Source: Obesumbacterium proteus (GTDB lineage: Bacteria > Pseudomonadota > Gammaproteobacteria > Enterobacterales > Enterobacteriaceae). Taken from it: a stretch of 64,000 nucleotides of DNA. The DNA lies in the NCBI RefSeq assembly GCF_001586165.1, contig NZ_CP014608.1, forward strand, positions 1,798,001 to 1,862,000, read 5' to 3'. Below are positions 17,573 to 26,035 of the stretch, in pieces (position 1 is the stretch's first letter; every line of letters starts with the position of its first letter). Under the pieces are notes generated by a model, which was given only the letters and a program-made list of their open reading frames with translations, was not told where the DNA came from and made no database searches. The position numbers and the translations under genes are program-made.

Positions 17573-18430
17573 TCATGCGTGTTCTGGTAGAGGGAAAACG
17601 GCGTTGACCTGTCCGGTTCCCGAGCTGGCAAAGAGATCGGTAATAAACTCCACTTTGCCGTCGTATTTGTCCCAACCGAGCATGCCGAGCAGCATAACGG
17701 TGTCATGCATGTTGCCCTCGCCGTAGCAGTAGTCGGCATATTCGGGCAGCATTTCGCAAAACTCTTTGAACTGACCTTCACGCCACAGCTTGACCACGCG
17801 TTCATCCATTTGGTGATCGAACTCGCGGGTGTAGCTGTTCATACCTTGTTCGGCGCGCTGATCGTCAATAAAGCGATGGGAAAGTGAGCCGCTGGCGAGA
17901 ACCGCCACGGTGCCATCGTATTGTTCGATCGCTTTGAGAATGGCTTCTCCCAGCTTCCGGCTGTCTTCAAAAGCGTGGACGGTACAAAACGCCGAGATAG
18001 AGATCACCTTGAAGTGTTGGTCGCTGTTCATATAACGCATTGGAACCAGCGTGCCGTATTCGAGCGATAGGCTAGGAATGTTGTGAGCCTGAGCGCGAAC
18101 GCCCATTGCGCAGGCTTCTTTAGCGATAAGCTGCCCTAGCTCAGGATTGCCGTTGTATTCATAGGTCATATCACGAATGAAATGCGGCAGTTCATGGCTG
18201 GTGTAAGTGCCGGAAAAATGATTTGCGCAGTTAATGTGATAGGCGCTGTTCACTAACCAGTGAGTGTCGAACACGATAATGGTGTCTACGCCCATTTCAC
18301 GACAGCGCTTGCCAATCTCTTTATGTCCATCAATGGCGGCTTGACGACAACCGTGGTTTTTACCTGGTAACTCAGACAGATACATGGATGGAACATGTGT
18401 AATTTTGGCGGCTAAGGCTAACTTTCCCAT
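17573..18430 (-). CDS. hpaD: Homoprotocatechuate 2,3-dioxygenase (extradiol, LigB type)
   Basis: 285 aa, a LigB-superfamily extradiol dioxygenase like E. coli HpaD (283 aa). Likely Fe(II) ligands and acid-base residues lie in HVPSMYLSELPGKNHG near the N-terminus, in FDTHWLVNS near residue 55 and in the SGSLSHRF segment near residue 185. It opens the ring of 3,4-dihydroxyphenylacetate to 5-carboxymethyl-2-hydroxymuconic semialdehyde. The gene follows hpaE after a 63-bp spacer that holds a strong hairpin. Confidence 0.95.
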   Translation of the reverse strand: MGKLALAAKITHVPSMYLSELPGKNHGCRQAAIDGHKEIGKRCREMGVDTIIVFDTHWLVNSAYHINCANHFSGTYTSHELPHFIRDMTYEYNGNPELGQLIAKEACAMGVRAQAHNIPSLSLEYGTLVPMRYMNSDQHFKVISISAFCTVHAFEDSRKLGEAILKAIEQYDGTVAVLASGSLSHRFIDDQRAEQGMNSYTREFDHQMDERVVKLWREGQFKEFCEMLPEYADYCYGEGNMHDTVMLLGMLGWDKYDGKVEFITDLFASSGTGQVNAVFPLPEHA

Positions 18431-18465
18431 ATTTCCTCGCTTCTCGTTTTAATACATTGCGGAGG

Positions 18466-18485
18466 CCCCAGCGTGAGCGCTGGGG
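18466..18485. repeat. Intergenic hairpin between hpaE and hpaD
   Basis: CCCCAGCG (18466-18473) pairs with CGCTGGGG (18478-18485) around the tetraloop TGAG. No T-run follows on the minus strand, so it is more likely an mRNA-processing or stabilising structure inside the hpa operon than a terminator. Confidence 0.6.
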
Positions 18486-18493
18486 AAGTGGTT

Positions 18494-19960
18494 CTATACG
18501 CCCCATTTAGGGATGGGGTGATCGCCCATTGAGATACAGACGTTCTTCATTTCAGCAAAGACTTCAAAGCTGTATTCCCCGCCTTCGCGCCCGGTACCCG
18601 AGGCTTTAACGCCGCCGAAAGGTTGGCGAAGGTCGCGTACGTTCTGCGTGTTAACAAACACCATGCCCGCTTCGATGCTGCGTGCCAGTCGCAGTACTTT
18701 GCTAACGTCCTGCGTCCAGATGTAGGAGGCCAATCCGTACTCCACGTCGTTGGCCAAGCGCAGCCCTTCGGCTTCATCTTTGAAAGGCATCAGGCAGGCA
18801 ACGGGGCCAAATATTTCTTCCTGCGCCACGCGCATGCGGTTATCAACATCGGCTAATACGGTTGGGCGTAAGAAATTGCCGTTTTTAAGTGAGGCAGGTA
18901 GGTCGCTCGGTTTATCTGGGCCACCGGCAAGCAGCGTGGCACCTTCTTCAATGCCTAAACGGATATAGCCGGAGACTTTTTCCCAATGCTGGCGACTGAT
19001 GAGCGCGCCAACCTGAGTATTAGGATCTTGTGGATCGCCGACGCGCAGGCGGTTAGCGCGTTCTGCAAAGCGTTTAACAAACTCAGGATAGATGCTCTGC
19101 TGAATGAAAATGCGTGAGCCCGCGGTGCAGCGTTCGCCGTTAATGGAGAAGATGGTGAATAAAGCCGCATCCAAGGCGCGCTCGATGTCGGCATCTTCAA
19201 AAATCAGCACCGGTGATTTGCCGCCGAGTTCCATCGAGTATTTCTTCAGGCCTGCATTTTTCATGATGTTGCGGCCAGTCGCAGTACCTCCGGTGAAAGA
19301 GATAGCGCGTACGTCGTGATGGCGAACCAGCGCATCGCCCGCCGTGGCACCGTATCCCTGAACAACGTTAAGCACACCAGCCGGAATTCCGGCCTCAAGC
19401 GCTAATTCGCCTAAGCGATCGGCAGTGAGGGGAGAAAGCTCGGACATTTTCAATACCGCAGTATTGCCAAGCGCCAAGCAGGGCGCGACTTTCCATGTTG
19501 CGGTCATGAACGGGACGTTCCACGGCGAAACGAGCGCGCAAACACCGACGGGTTGTACGAGGGTGTAGTTGAGCATTTTGTCGTCGACGGGATAGGTTTT
19601 GCCGTTCATCTGCTGGCAGATTTCAGAGAAAAACTCAAAGTTATGCGAAGCGCGTGGGATCAGCACATTTTTAGTTTGATGAATCGGTAGACCCGTATCC
19701 GCGGTTTCCATAGCAGCAATTTCTGGAACGTTTTCGTCAATCAATTCACCTAAACGACGCATTAAACGCGCACGTTCTTTCATTGGTAGATTGGCCCATT
19801 TAGGGAACGCCGCTTTCGCCGCTGCCACGGCGAGATTGATCTCTTCTTCGCCGCCAGAGGCCACCTCCGCTAATACTTCGCCATTAGCCGGATTTGTGGT
19901 TTCGAAATACTGTTTACTGGCAACGTTTTTACCGTTGATCCAATGGTTTATTTTTTTCAT
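18494..19960 (-). CDS. hpaE: 5-carboxymethyl-2-hydroxymuconate semialdehyde dehydrogenase
   Basis: 488 aa, exactly the length of E. coli HpaE. An NAD-dependent aldehyde dehydrogenase: SPWNVPFMTATWKVAPCLAL cofactor motif, SFTGGTATGRNIM, SMELGGKSPVLIFEDAD with the general base Glu, and FSINGERCTAGSRIFI with the catalytic Cys. It oxidises the ring-cleavage product to 5-carboxymethyl-2-hydroxymuconate. Its start overlaps the hpaG2 stop by 4 bp (19957-19960), indicating translational coupling. Confidence 0.95.
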   Translation of the reverse strand: MKKINHWINGKNVASKQYFETTNPANGEVLAEVASGGEEEINLAVAAAKAAFPKWANLPMKERARLMRRLGELIDENVPEIAAMETADTGLPIHQTKNVLIPRASHNFEFFSEICQQMNGKTYPVDDKMLNYTLVQPVGVCALVSPWNVPFMTATWKVAPCLALGNTAVLKMSELSPLTADRLGELALEAGIPAGVLNVVQGYGATAGDALVRHHDVRAISFTGGTATGRNIMKNAGLKKYSMELGGKSPVLIFEDADIERALDAALFTIFSINGERCTAGSRIFIQQSIYPEFVKRFAERANRLRVGDPQDPNTQVGALISRQHWEKVSGYIRLGIEEGATLLAGGPDKPSDLPASLKNGNFLRPTVLADVDNRMRVAQEEIFGPVACLMPFKDEAEGLRLANDVEYGLASYIWTQDVSKVLRLARSIEAGMVFVNTQNVRDLRQPFGGVKASGTGREGGEYSFEVFAEMKNVCISMGDHPIPKWGV

Positions 19961-20721
19961 CGCAGGCTCTCCTCATATTCGGCTTGGCTAATAATGCGGT
20001 TAATCAGGCGGCCAACGCCTTCAACCTCAACGATAACTTCATCGTCCGGTACCACATCGGACAGACCTTTTGGCGTGCCGGTGGCGATCATGTCGCCTGG
20101 TTGTAACGTCATAAATTCACTTAAATAAGCGATTAGGAATGGGATATCGAAAACAAGGTCGGCGGTGGTGCCGCGCTGGCGTAGCTCGCCATTAACATAG
20201 GTGCTGAGCGTTAAATTATGCGGGTCGGGAATGTCTGCTTTATCAACGATCCAAGGCCCGATAGGCGTTAGCGTGTCGCGGCTTTTCACTCGCAGGTTAG
20301 GGCGGTAGTAGTTTTCTAAATAATCACGAATAGCGTAATCGTTACAGACGGTATAACCGGCAACGTAGTCCATGGCCTCATCTGGCGTGACCTGAAATGC
20401 CTGCTTGCCAATGACAACCACGAGTTCGGCTTCGTAGTGCATGTAATCAACGTTATCGGGGCGAACCGATATTTGCTGGTGGCCGGTTAAAGAGTTCGGC
20501 GCTTTGATAAAAATAAGCGGTTCTTCTGGGGCTTTAAAGGCCAGCTCAGCGGCGTGATCGGCGTAGTTCAAGCCTAACGCGAATAGCGTGCCTTCAACGG
20601 GGGGCAACCACTGCACTTCATCAGTCTGAATTTTGCTGCCGTTGGGTAAACAGGCGCGATTCTGTTCGTCGATAGTGACACTAACATCTTGCCCTTGATG
20701 GCGAATGCGAGCGTGTTTCAT
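19957..20721 (-). CDS. hpaG2: HpaG C-terminal-type subunit (decarboxylase/isomerase half)
   Basis: 254 aa of the fumarylacetoacetate-hydrolase fold, with the metal-binding motif YMHYEAELVVVIGK, the KSRDTLTPIGPWIV segment and the GTPKGLSDVVPDDEV ending. It corresponds to the C-terminal half of the fused HpcE of E. coli C (about 429 aa). Together with the other half it decarboxylates OPET and isomerises HHDD in the homoprotocatechuate pathway. The start overlaps the hpaG1 stop (ATGA at 20718-20721), so the two halves are translated as coupled separate chains. Confidence 0.92.
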   Translation of the reverse strand: MKHARIRHQGQDVSVTIDEQNRACLPNGSKIQTDEVQWLPPVEGTLFALGLNYADHAAELAFKAPEEPLIFIKAPNSLTGHQQISVRPDNVDYMHYEAELVVVIGKQAFQVTPDEAMDYVAGYTVCNDYAIRDYLENYYRPNLRVKSRDTLTPIGPWIVDKADIPDPHNLTLSTYVNGELRQRGTTADLVFDIPFLIAYLSEFMTLQPGDMIATGTPKGLSDVVPDDEVIVEVEGVGRLINRIISQAEYEESLR

Positions 20722-21362
20722 GCGGTTTCTCCCGTCCTTTTGAGCTGTAGGCGTGTGCTATTTTCGAGCGTTGGCAGACCTGCTGCTTTAATCGTGATGT
20801 TGTCGCCTGCTTGGATATCAACGCGTTGCTGGGGAGTTCCTAATAAAATGACATCGCCCGGCTGTAGAGTGGCGAAGTCGCTCAGAGCACAAAGGAGTTC
20901 TGCGGCGCTGCGATTTAGGTCGGCGGTTGTCCAACGGTTGACTTCCTTACCGTTGATTTCGGTGATGATATCGACGGCATCAACGTGGGGCAGAGGGGCT
21001 AATTCACCTAAAGGACAGAAACCGTCACGGCATTTGGCCTTGATCGCTGGGCGATAAAAGGACTCTTCTGGCAAGCTCACATCGTTAGCCAGCGCATAAC
21101 CTGCAATGTAATTTGCAGCGTCGGCGGTGGTGATTTTGCGGGCGGTCTTTCCAACGACTAGCGCAATGGTGGCCCCGCTTTGTACTCTTTCTTCCTGTGG
21201 AACAGGGATCGCATCGCCACTGTGGATGACGGTATTACGAGGTTTGATAAACCAAACTGGGGTTTTGGGTGGTGTTTGATAAGGCGGTTGCTGAAATGCA
21301 TCGAGCCAAGCTTCGGTCTGGCTACGGTGATTGAGCGCAACGGCAAAGACGGTGCCTTTCAT
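20718..21362 (-). CDS. hpaG1: HpaG N-terminal-type subunit
   Basis: 214 aa, also of the fumarylacetoacetate-hydrolase fold, matching the N-terminal half of fused HpcE (MKGTVFAVALNHRSQ, KTPVWFIKPRNTVI, ATIALVVGKTARKI). The usual E-x-E metal ligands of the catalytic half are changed here (GATIALVVG in place of EAELVVV), so hpaG1 may be the less active or structural partner, as in the fused enzyme. First gene of the minus-strand meta-cleavage operon, divergent from hpaR; AAAGGAG precedes the start. Confidence 0.9.
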   Translation of the reverse strand: MKGTVFAVALNHRSQTEAWLDAFQQPPYQTPPKTPVWFIKPRNTVIHSGDAIPVPQEERVQSGATIALVVGKTARKITTADAANYIAGYALANDVSLPEESFYRPAIKAKCRDGFCPLGELAPLPHVDAVDIITEINGKEVNRWTTADLNRSAAELLCALSDFATLQPGDVILLGTPQQRVDIQAGDNITIKAAGLPTLENSTRLQLKRTGETA

Positions 21363-21474
21363 GAACGACTCCTTTGCAAATGGTCGTGTCGGTATGAGAA
21401 AAGGTTTTTATTAATATGTTAATGATCATGTTTTAATCCTTGTTTAACATTTAGGCAATAAAATCAGTCTGAAG

Positions 21475-21490
21475 TGTGATCTTAGTAACA
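21475..21490. promoter_or_regulatory. Candidate CRP site in the hpaG1-hpaR intergenic region
   Basis: TGTGA-TCTTAG-TAACA matches the CRP consensus TGTGA-N6-TCACA at 9 of 10 fixed positions. The centre lies about 120 bp upstream of hpaG1. In E. coli W the corresponding Pg promoter is activated by CRP and IHF, so a CRP site here is plausible. The AT-rich sequence at 21411-21436 nearer hpaG1, with ATGATCAT, may overlap the transcription start. Confidence 0.4.
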
Positions 21491-21620
21491 ATGTTTTTAC
21501 ATTTCATCTTATTAAGTACTTTAAAATCAGTTATTTATATTTTCTTTAAGTTATCGTCTTTATTTATTTGAAACTTAACTGAAACAAATCTAATCTAAAA
21601 AAATAATTATTTAGTTATTA

Positions 21621-21642
21621 ATGAGTTTCAATTCAAACTCAT
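21621..21642. promoter_or_regulatory. Candidate HpaR operator upstream of hpaR
   Basis: ATGAGTTT (21621-21628) and AAACTCAT (21635-21642) form a perfect inverted repeat with a 6-bp spacer, about 75 bp upstream of hpaR. MarR-family repressors bind palindromes of this size, and HpaR represses its own promoter and the divergent hpaG operon in E. coli W. The assignment to HpaR is inference from position and symmetry. Confidence 0.4.
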
Positions 21643-21715
21643 GATAAGTACATGTAGAATGCCTAAAATGTACCGAGGGGTGGCCTTGGTCGGTTTTTCT
21701 TAAGAGTGTGAATCT

Positions 21716-22159
21716 ATGCATGAATCTTTGACTATTGCCCTTCTACAGGCGCGGGAAACTGCGATGGGATTTTTTCGTCCAATATTGAAAAGTCATAACC
21801 TCACGGAACAGCAATGGCGCATTATTCGGGTGTTAGCCGTAGATAACTCAATTGATTTTCATGAACTTTCTTGCAAAACCTGCATTGTTCGTCCGAGCTT
21901 GACCGGCATTTTGACGCGTATGGAGAGGGATGGACTGATCCTTCGTTTAAAGCCGATAAGCGATCAACGTAAGCTGTATGTTTCACTCACGCCTGAAGGT
22001 AAAAGCCTGTATGAGAAAGCACGTTCGCAGGTTGAAGAGGGATATCAGGCGATTGAGCGGGCTTTTTCAACGGAGAAGATGGTTCAACTAACGAGCTTAC
22101 TGGATGAGTTAATTGCATTGGGTGATGCGAATTTGTGTCAAAGCGAGAGCAAAGAATAG
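21716..22159 (+). CDS. hpaR: HpaR, MarR-family repressor of the homoprotocatechuate operon
   Basis: 147 aa, one MarR-type winged helix. The core LTEQQWRIIRVLAVDNSIDFHELS and the wing RMERDGLILRLKPISDQRKLYVSLTPEG are typical and collinear with E. coli HpaR. It represses the divergent hpaG1-hpaG2-hpaE... operon and itself; pathway substrates relieve repression. The start has no strong ribosome site (CTTAAGAG), in keeping with a weakly expressed regulator. Intact, unlike two of the enzymes it controls. Confidence 0.93.
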   Translation: MHESLTIALLQARETAMGFFRPILKSHNLTEQQWRIIRVLAVDNSIDFHELSCKTCIVRPSLTGILTRMERDGLILRLKPISDQRKLYVSLTPEGKSLYEKARSQVEEGYQAIERAFSTEKMVQLTSLLDELIALGDANLCQSESKE

Positions 22160-22324
22160 GCCGAAAGTAGAGTGTTTTTTACTTTGAAAGAACTTATTTT
22201 ATTCTGTACATAAAATGCGTATTTTTATTTTTGTGTCTAAAACATCAGCTGCATTAGTACAATGTTTTGTTTATTAGGCATATTTTAGCTAAGCAATTTG
22301 TGCTGAATTTATATTGCCGTTAAC

Positions 22325-22337
22325 GATAATGATTCTC
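22325..22337. promoter_or_regulatory. Weak Fur-box-like sequence
   Basis: GATAATGATTCTC reproduces the left two thirds of a Fur box about 100 bp upstream of the membrane-protein gene at 22436. It is much weaker than the one at 7858-7884. Otherwise 22160-22435 is AT-rich with no gene seen. Confidence 0.3.
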
Positions 22338-22435
22338 CCCGCCTAATATTTGCACCTAAGCACAAATTGAAAAATGTCACTGACAAAGCATTGTTAAATT
22401 GATAGGACTGCACAATAAATAGATTTTAAAACGCT

Positions 22436-23085
22436 ATGAATATTCCTATTAATATAAATAAAGCACTTTCACCTGCTACGGCTATTCTCGCTGTCATTGC
22501 TGTCACATTCCTTTCTTCGCATTGTTTAAACTTCCCTTGGCTCACGGTGTGGTGGTGCAGGTTATTGAAGATGTTCAATCAGCATGGCTACTTTTTGGGG
22601 CGATCTTTACATGGTTTTATATGAAACCTTTAACGCTTGCTCCACGCCAAAAGGCCTTTTGGTGCTGGGCGACGGTATGGTGGGTGGTGCTGTTTGGGCG
22701 TGGGATCAGCTGGGGGCGGGACTTCTTTCCAGAAACACCTAAAATTTATTTTAGAATAATTTCCGTTATTTTAATTGGCACTTTGCTACTGATGTTATTA
22801 CTACCTACGTTACGTAAAGAGATTGCAGAAAGAGTAAAACATCAAAGCATTCCACTGTGGACCGTATTGTTGATGGTGGTGTGTTTTCTTATTTCAGATA
22901 CGATTGAGCATCATCGTTTATTAGCACCAATATTTATTAGGGATAGCCATTATCAGGATTTACTTGAGGAACTCTATGAACTTCCGTTTATGCTGTGCTT
23001 ATTTGATATCGCTTTGGGCATAATGCGTTCTGATAAAAAAATTCTGAATCAAGAAAATATAGCGTTGATTGAATCTTATAATTAA
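22436..23085 (+). pseudogene. Unrecognised inner-membrane protein, apparent frameshift near the N-terminus
   Basis: The ATG at 22436 opens a frame with a hydrophobic helix (LSPATAILAVIAVTFL) that runs out at 22624. A second frame, without a convincing ATG start, covers 22522-23085 and encodes four more hydrophobic helices (AWLLFGAIFTWFYMKPL, WATVWWVVLFGRGISWG, IISVILIGTLLLMLLLP, WTVLLMVVCFLIS). Adding one T near 22512-22514 joins them smoothly as VTFLFFALFKLPLAHGVVVQ. The repaired protein has about 216 aa and five membrane segments. I do not recognise the family. Alternatively the second frame starts on its own at a TTG or GTG. Given other one-base gaps in this window, sequencing error is a real option. 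Confidence 0.6.
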
Positions 23086-23544
23086 AGCGGTTTGCGTTGT
23101 TAAAATAAGTCACTCCATGAATGCACGTTGAAGAGCCCAGCGTGCATTTTTGCTTATCATAAACACCTCATCGCCATCGTTAATAAATTCGCGTACAAAA
23201 CAGATTATTTTTTGGATGTATGATTGCGCTGGAAATTATTTCTATTGGTATGATTATTTTTCCATAAAAATGCGGTTTTGTTTCTTTGATTTCATTGTCT
23301 TTTTTTTCTTTTGAGAAAATGCTCGTGATAGTGCTTGCGTAAAGCTACCAAACATGAGTTAATGCTCTCGGTTTGTAATGCAGAACCAGTATGAAAGACA
23401 TTTTAGTAAAGCAGTTCTTTGTTTAGCGATGTGTATCACTTCGCTCATGAATTTCCTTCTTTAGTGCTCCCGTACGTCCTCTGATAGAACAGACCTTTTT
23501 CGCCCGAGAGCGGCGACTCTACTTTAAATACATTAGGAAATATC

Positions 23545-23757
23545 ATGTCTGATAAAATGACTGGCTTAGTAAAATGGTTTGACGCTGGTAAAGGTTTCGG
23601 CTTCATCACTCCAGACAACGGCAGCAAAGACATCTTCGTTCACTTCTCTGCAATCCAGAGCACCGCATTCAAAACTCTGGACGAAGGCCAGCGTGTTGAG
23701 TTCACTGTTGAAAATGGCCAGAAAGGTCCTTCAGCAGCTAACGTTGTAGCTCTGTAA
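23545..23757 (+). CDS. CspA-family cold-shock protein
   Basis: 70 aa, one cold-shock domain with RNP1 (KGFGFI, residues about 17-22) and RNP2 (DIFVHF, about 30-35), MSDKMTGLVKWFDAGKGFGF at the start. An RNA chaperone that melts secondary structure. The 23086-23544 region upstream holds no gene; its last 150 bases probably form the long structured 5' leader usual for cold-induced csp genes. The ribosome site AGGA is 7 nt before the ATG. Which of the E. coli Csp proteins it corresponds to cannot be told from sequence alone. The next gene, lpxP, is cold-induced in E. coli. Confidence 0.93.
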   Translation: MSDKMTGLVKWFDAGKGFGFITPDNGSKDIFVHFSAIQSTAFKTLDEGQRVEFTVENGQKGPSAANVVAL

Positions 23758-23834
23758 TATTGCTTTTAAGTGACCACCAAAGTTTGTGATTTTGGGTAAC
23801 CTTAAATTGCTAAACCGGTAATCATTTAATTAGA

Positions 23835-23868
23835 ACGGGTCCTGTTTATTCAGGGCCCGTTTTATTTT
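23835..23868 (+). terminator. Terminator of the cold-shock gene
   Basis: ACGGGTCCTG (23835-23844) pairs with CAGGGCCCGT (23851-23860) with one G-T pair and a 6-nt loop, followed by TTTATTTT. The rest of 23758-24093 holds no gene; it is AT-rich and must carry the lpxP promoter. Confidence 0.88.
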
Positions 23869-24093
23869 GTCTGGTTATGTATTCTCAACGTTAATATTTG
23901 TAAATCTAGTATCATTCTGAAAATTAAGACAGATAAGATAAATCTGCTGTGCGGATAAAATAAAATTCATTAAGTTTTATTTTGCTGCAACTTAATCAAA
24001 CGCAGTGAGTCAAACACTATATATGTACCGCTATAGATAAATTCTTCTTTATGCGATACGCAAACTGCTATGTATAAAGAAAGAAGGTCTATT

Positions 24094-25014
24094 GTGAAAC
24101 ACTCTGGTTTTTCAACAAGCTTGCTGCACCCGCGTCATTGGTCGCTGTGGTTCGGTTTAGGTTTGTTATATTTATTGGTCCAATTACCTTACCCTGTCAT
24201 TCGCCGCCTTGGCGGAGCGATGGGCCGTATCTCTAAACGTTTCCTAAAGCGCCGTGTCACGATTGCACGACGTAACCTCGAGCTGTGCTTCCCTGACCTG
24301 TCATCTGAAGAGCTAGATGCTCGCGTGACCGATAATTTTACGTCCTTAGGCATAGGGCTGTTAGAAACCGGCATGGCGTGGTTTTGGTCTGATGCGCGTA
24401 TCAAGAAGTGGTTTGATGTGAGCGGGATTGAGAACCTCAATGCGGCCTTAGCGGAAAACCGTGGCGTGATGGTGATTGGCGTACACTTTATGTCGCTGGA
24501 GCTGGGCGGGCGCGTGATGGGGCTATGCCGCCCTATGATGGCGATGTATCGCAAGCACAACAATAAAGTGATGGAATATGTTCAAACCCGTGGGCGTTCT
24601 CGCTCTAATAAAGCGATGATTGATCGTCGTAACCTACGCGGTATGGTTCATGCGCTTAAAGCTGGTGAAGCTGTGTGGTTTGCGCCGGACCAAGATTTCG
24701 GGCCGAAGGGAAGTTCGTTTGCTCCGTTCTTCGCTGTCAAAAAAGCGGCTACCACAAACGGTACGTTTACTATTGCCAAACTGGCTAAGCCTGTTCTGCT
24801 GACAACGGTGTTGATCCGTAAACCAGACGGCAGCGGCTATCACCTTATTATTCAGCCTGGTCTGAAAGATTATCCTTACGATAATGAGCAGGCGGCCGCT
24901 GAATTTATTAATGGTGTAATTGAAAAAGAGATTTTACGTGCGCCAGAGCAATATCTATGGCTGCACCGCCGATTTAAAACGCGGCCTGTTGGAGATACTT
25001 CTCTCTACGCCTAA
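24094..25014 (+). CDS. lpxP: LpxP-type lipid A palmitoleoyl acyltransferase
   Basis: 306 aa when started at the GTG at 24094, which has AAGG 6 nt upstream and gives exactly the length of E. coli LpxP; the frame also has an ATG at 24070. Membrane-anchored acyltransferase of the LpxL/LpxM/LpxP family with the HX4E motif (GVHFMSLELGGRVMG), FAPDQDFGPKGSSFAPFF, and the LpxP-like C-terminus HRRFKTRPVGDTSLY. LpxP puts palmitoleate instead of laurate on lipid A at low temperature, keeping the outer membrane fluid. The neighbouring csp gene fits cold regulation. Confidence 0.9.
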   Translation: MKHSGFSTSLLHPRHWSLWFGLGLLYLLVQLPYPVIRRLGGAMGRISKRFLKRRVTIARRNLELCFPDLSSEELDARVTDNFTSLGIGLLETGMAWFWSDARIKKWFDVSGIENLNAALAENRGVMVIGVHFMSLELGGRVMGLCRPMMAMYRKHNNKVMEYVQTRGRSRSNKAMIDRRNLRGMVHALKAGEAVWFAPDQDFGPKGSSFAPFFAVKKAATTNGTFTIAKLAKPVLLTTVLIRKPDGSGYHLIIQPGLKDYPYDNEQAAAEFINGVIEKEILRAPEQYLWLHRRFKTRPVGDTSLYA

Positions 25015-25043
25015 TAACTCATAAGTTAATTTAATTAAATATT

Positions 25044-25081
25044 AAACCCCGAATCATTTATTAAGCGAATGTTCGGGGTTT
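25044..25081 (+). terminator. Hairpin after lpxP
   Basis: AAACCCCGAA (25044-25053) pairs perfectly with TTCGGGGTTT (25072-25081) around an 18-nt loop. The T-run is only the TTT within the stem, so termination may be partial. Confidence 0.65.
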
Positions 25082-25163
25082 ACGCTATTCTAAGCCCCGG
25101 ATTTTTAAGTCTGATAATATCAGTGCTTAGTGAGTGAAAAAAATGACGAGAGAGGCAAGTACC

Positions 25164-25838
25164 ATGAAGTACAGTTGGGTTCTTTTTGATGCTGATGAGA
25201 CGTTGTTCCGGTTTGATGCTTTTCAAGGTTTAAAGCTGATGTTCTCTCGTTTTAACGTTGATTTTACCGATCAGGATTATGCAGAGTATCAGGCCGTCAA
25301 CCAGCCACTATGGGTGGATTATCAAGATGGTCGTATCAACGCGCAGCAGCTACAGGTCACGCGTTTTGAGCTATGGGCTCAACGCCTCGGTGTAACTGCA
25401 TGCCAAATCAATAACGCATTTTTACAGGCAATGGCCGATATTTGCGATGTGTTGCCTGGTGCGAGAGAGCTTGTGAATGCGCTGAGCGGTAAGGCCAATA
25501 TGGGCATTATTACCAATGGTTTTACGCAGCTGCAAACGGTGCGTTTAGAGCGAACTGGGATGAAGGACGCGTTCTCTACGTTGGTAATCTCTGAGCAGGT
25601 GGGGATTGCGAAACCAGACGTTGGGATTTTTGAATATGCGTTCTCACAGATGAATCATCCACCCAAAGAGCGAATTTTGATGGTGGGTGATAACCCTCAC
25701 TCGGATATCTTGGGGGGCATCAACGCCGGTATTGATACCTGTTGGCTAAATACATCCGGAGCGGCTTTGCCAGACGGCATTTCGCCAAGCTATCAAGTGA
25801 GCTCGTTAAACGAGTTACAGAAAATATTGTTAGCTTAA
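25164..25838 (+). CDS. yjjG: YjjG, HAD-family pyrimidine 5'-nucleotidase
   Basis: 224 aa from ATG 25164, the position matching E. coli YjjG; the frame extends 10 codons upstream to an ATG at 25143 region that relatives lack. HAD motifs: FDADETLF (motif I, both Asp), IITNGF (motif II), the Lys of AKPD (motif III) and MVGDNPHSDILGG (motif IV). The enzyme dephosphorylates UMP, dUMP and dTMP and detoxifies non-canonical pyrimidine nucleotides in the cytoplasm. Confidence 0.93.
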   Translation: MKYSWVLFDADETLFRFDAFQGLKLMFSRFNVDFTDQDYAEYQAVNQPLWVDYQDGRINAQQLQVTRFELWAQRLGVTACQINNAFLQAMADICDVLPGARELVNALSGKANMGIITNGFTQLQTVRLERTGMKDAFSTLVISEQVGIAKPDVGIFEYAFSQMNHPPKERILMVGDNPHSDILGGINAGIDTCWLNTSGAALPDGISPSYQVSSLNELQKILLA

Positions 25839-25842
25839 TGCA

Positions 25843-25880
25843 GCCAAAAAAAATCCCCTCCGTTGGGGATTTTTTTTGGC
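25843..25880. terminator. Strong bidirectional terminator after yjjG
   Basis: A perfect 16-bp stem made of GCCAAAAAAAATCCCC (25843-25858) and GGGGATTTTTTTTGGC (25865-25880) encloses a 6-nt loop. The A8 and T8 runs make it work in either direction, serving yjjG and the small minus-strand gene that ends at 25904. Confidence 0.93.
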
Positions 25881-25903
25881 TAGGAGTCACTCTAGGAATT
25901 CAT

Positions 25904-26035
25904 TTACCAATACATCTTGGTTAGCAAAACGCAGGCGACAACACCTAGCGCAGCGACGCCCCAGCAAAAGCGTAGAACAATTGTGTCGATAGTTGATTTA
26001 TTGTCTGAGATATAATTCTTTACTGTCGTAGTCAT
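25904..26035 (-). CDS. Small single-pass membrane protein (43 aa), unrecognised
   Basis: ATG at 26035 to TAA at 25904, with AAGG about 9 nt upstream. The product starts MTTTVKNYISDNKSTIDTIV and then has one hydrophobic helix (FCWGVAALGVVACVLLTKMYW). A polar head of about 20 residues followed by one helix ending at the C-terminus is common among enterobacterial small membrane proteins. It ends just before a strong bidirectional terminator, which supports it being a real transcript. No function can be assigned. Confidence 0.6.
   Translation of the reverse strand: MTTTVKNYISDNKSTIDTIVLRFCWGVAALGVVACVLLTKMYW

Noticed and set aside
21648..21673. GTACAT...ATGTAC inverted repeat upstream of hpaR
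   Set aside because: Arms are only 6 bp and 14 bp apart; the longer palindrome at 21621-21642 is the better operator candidate.
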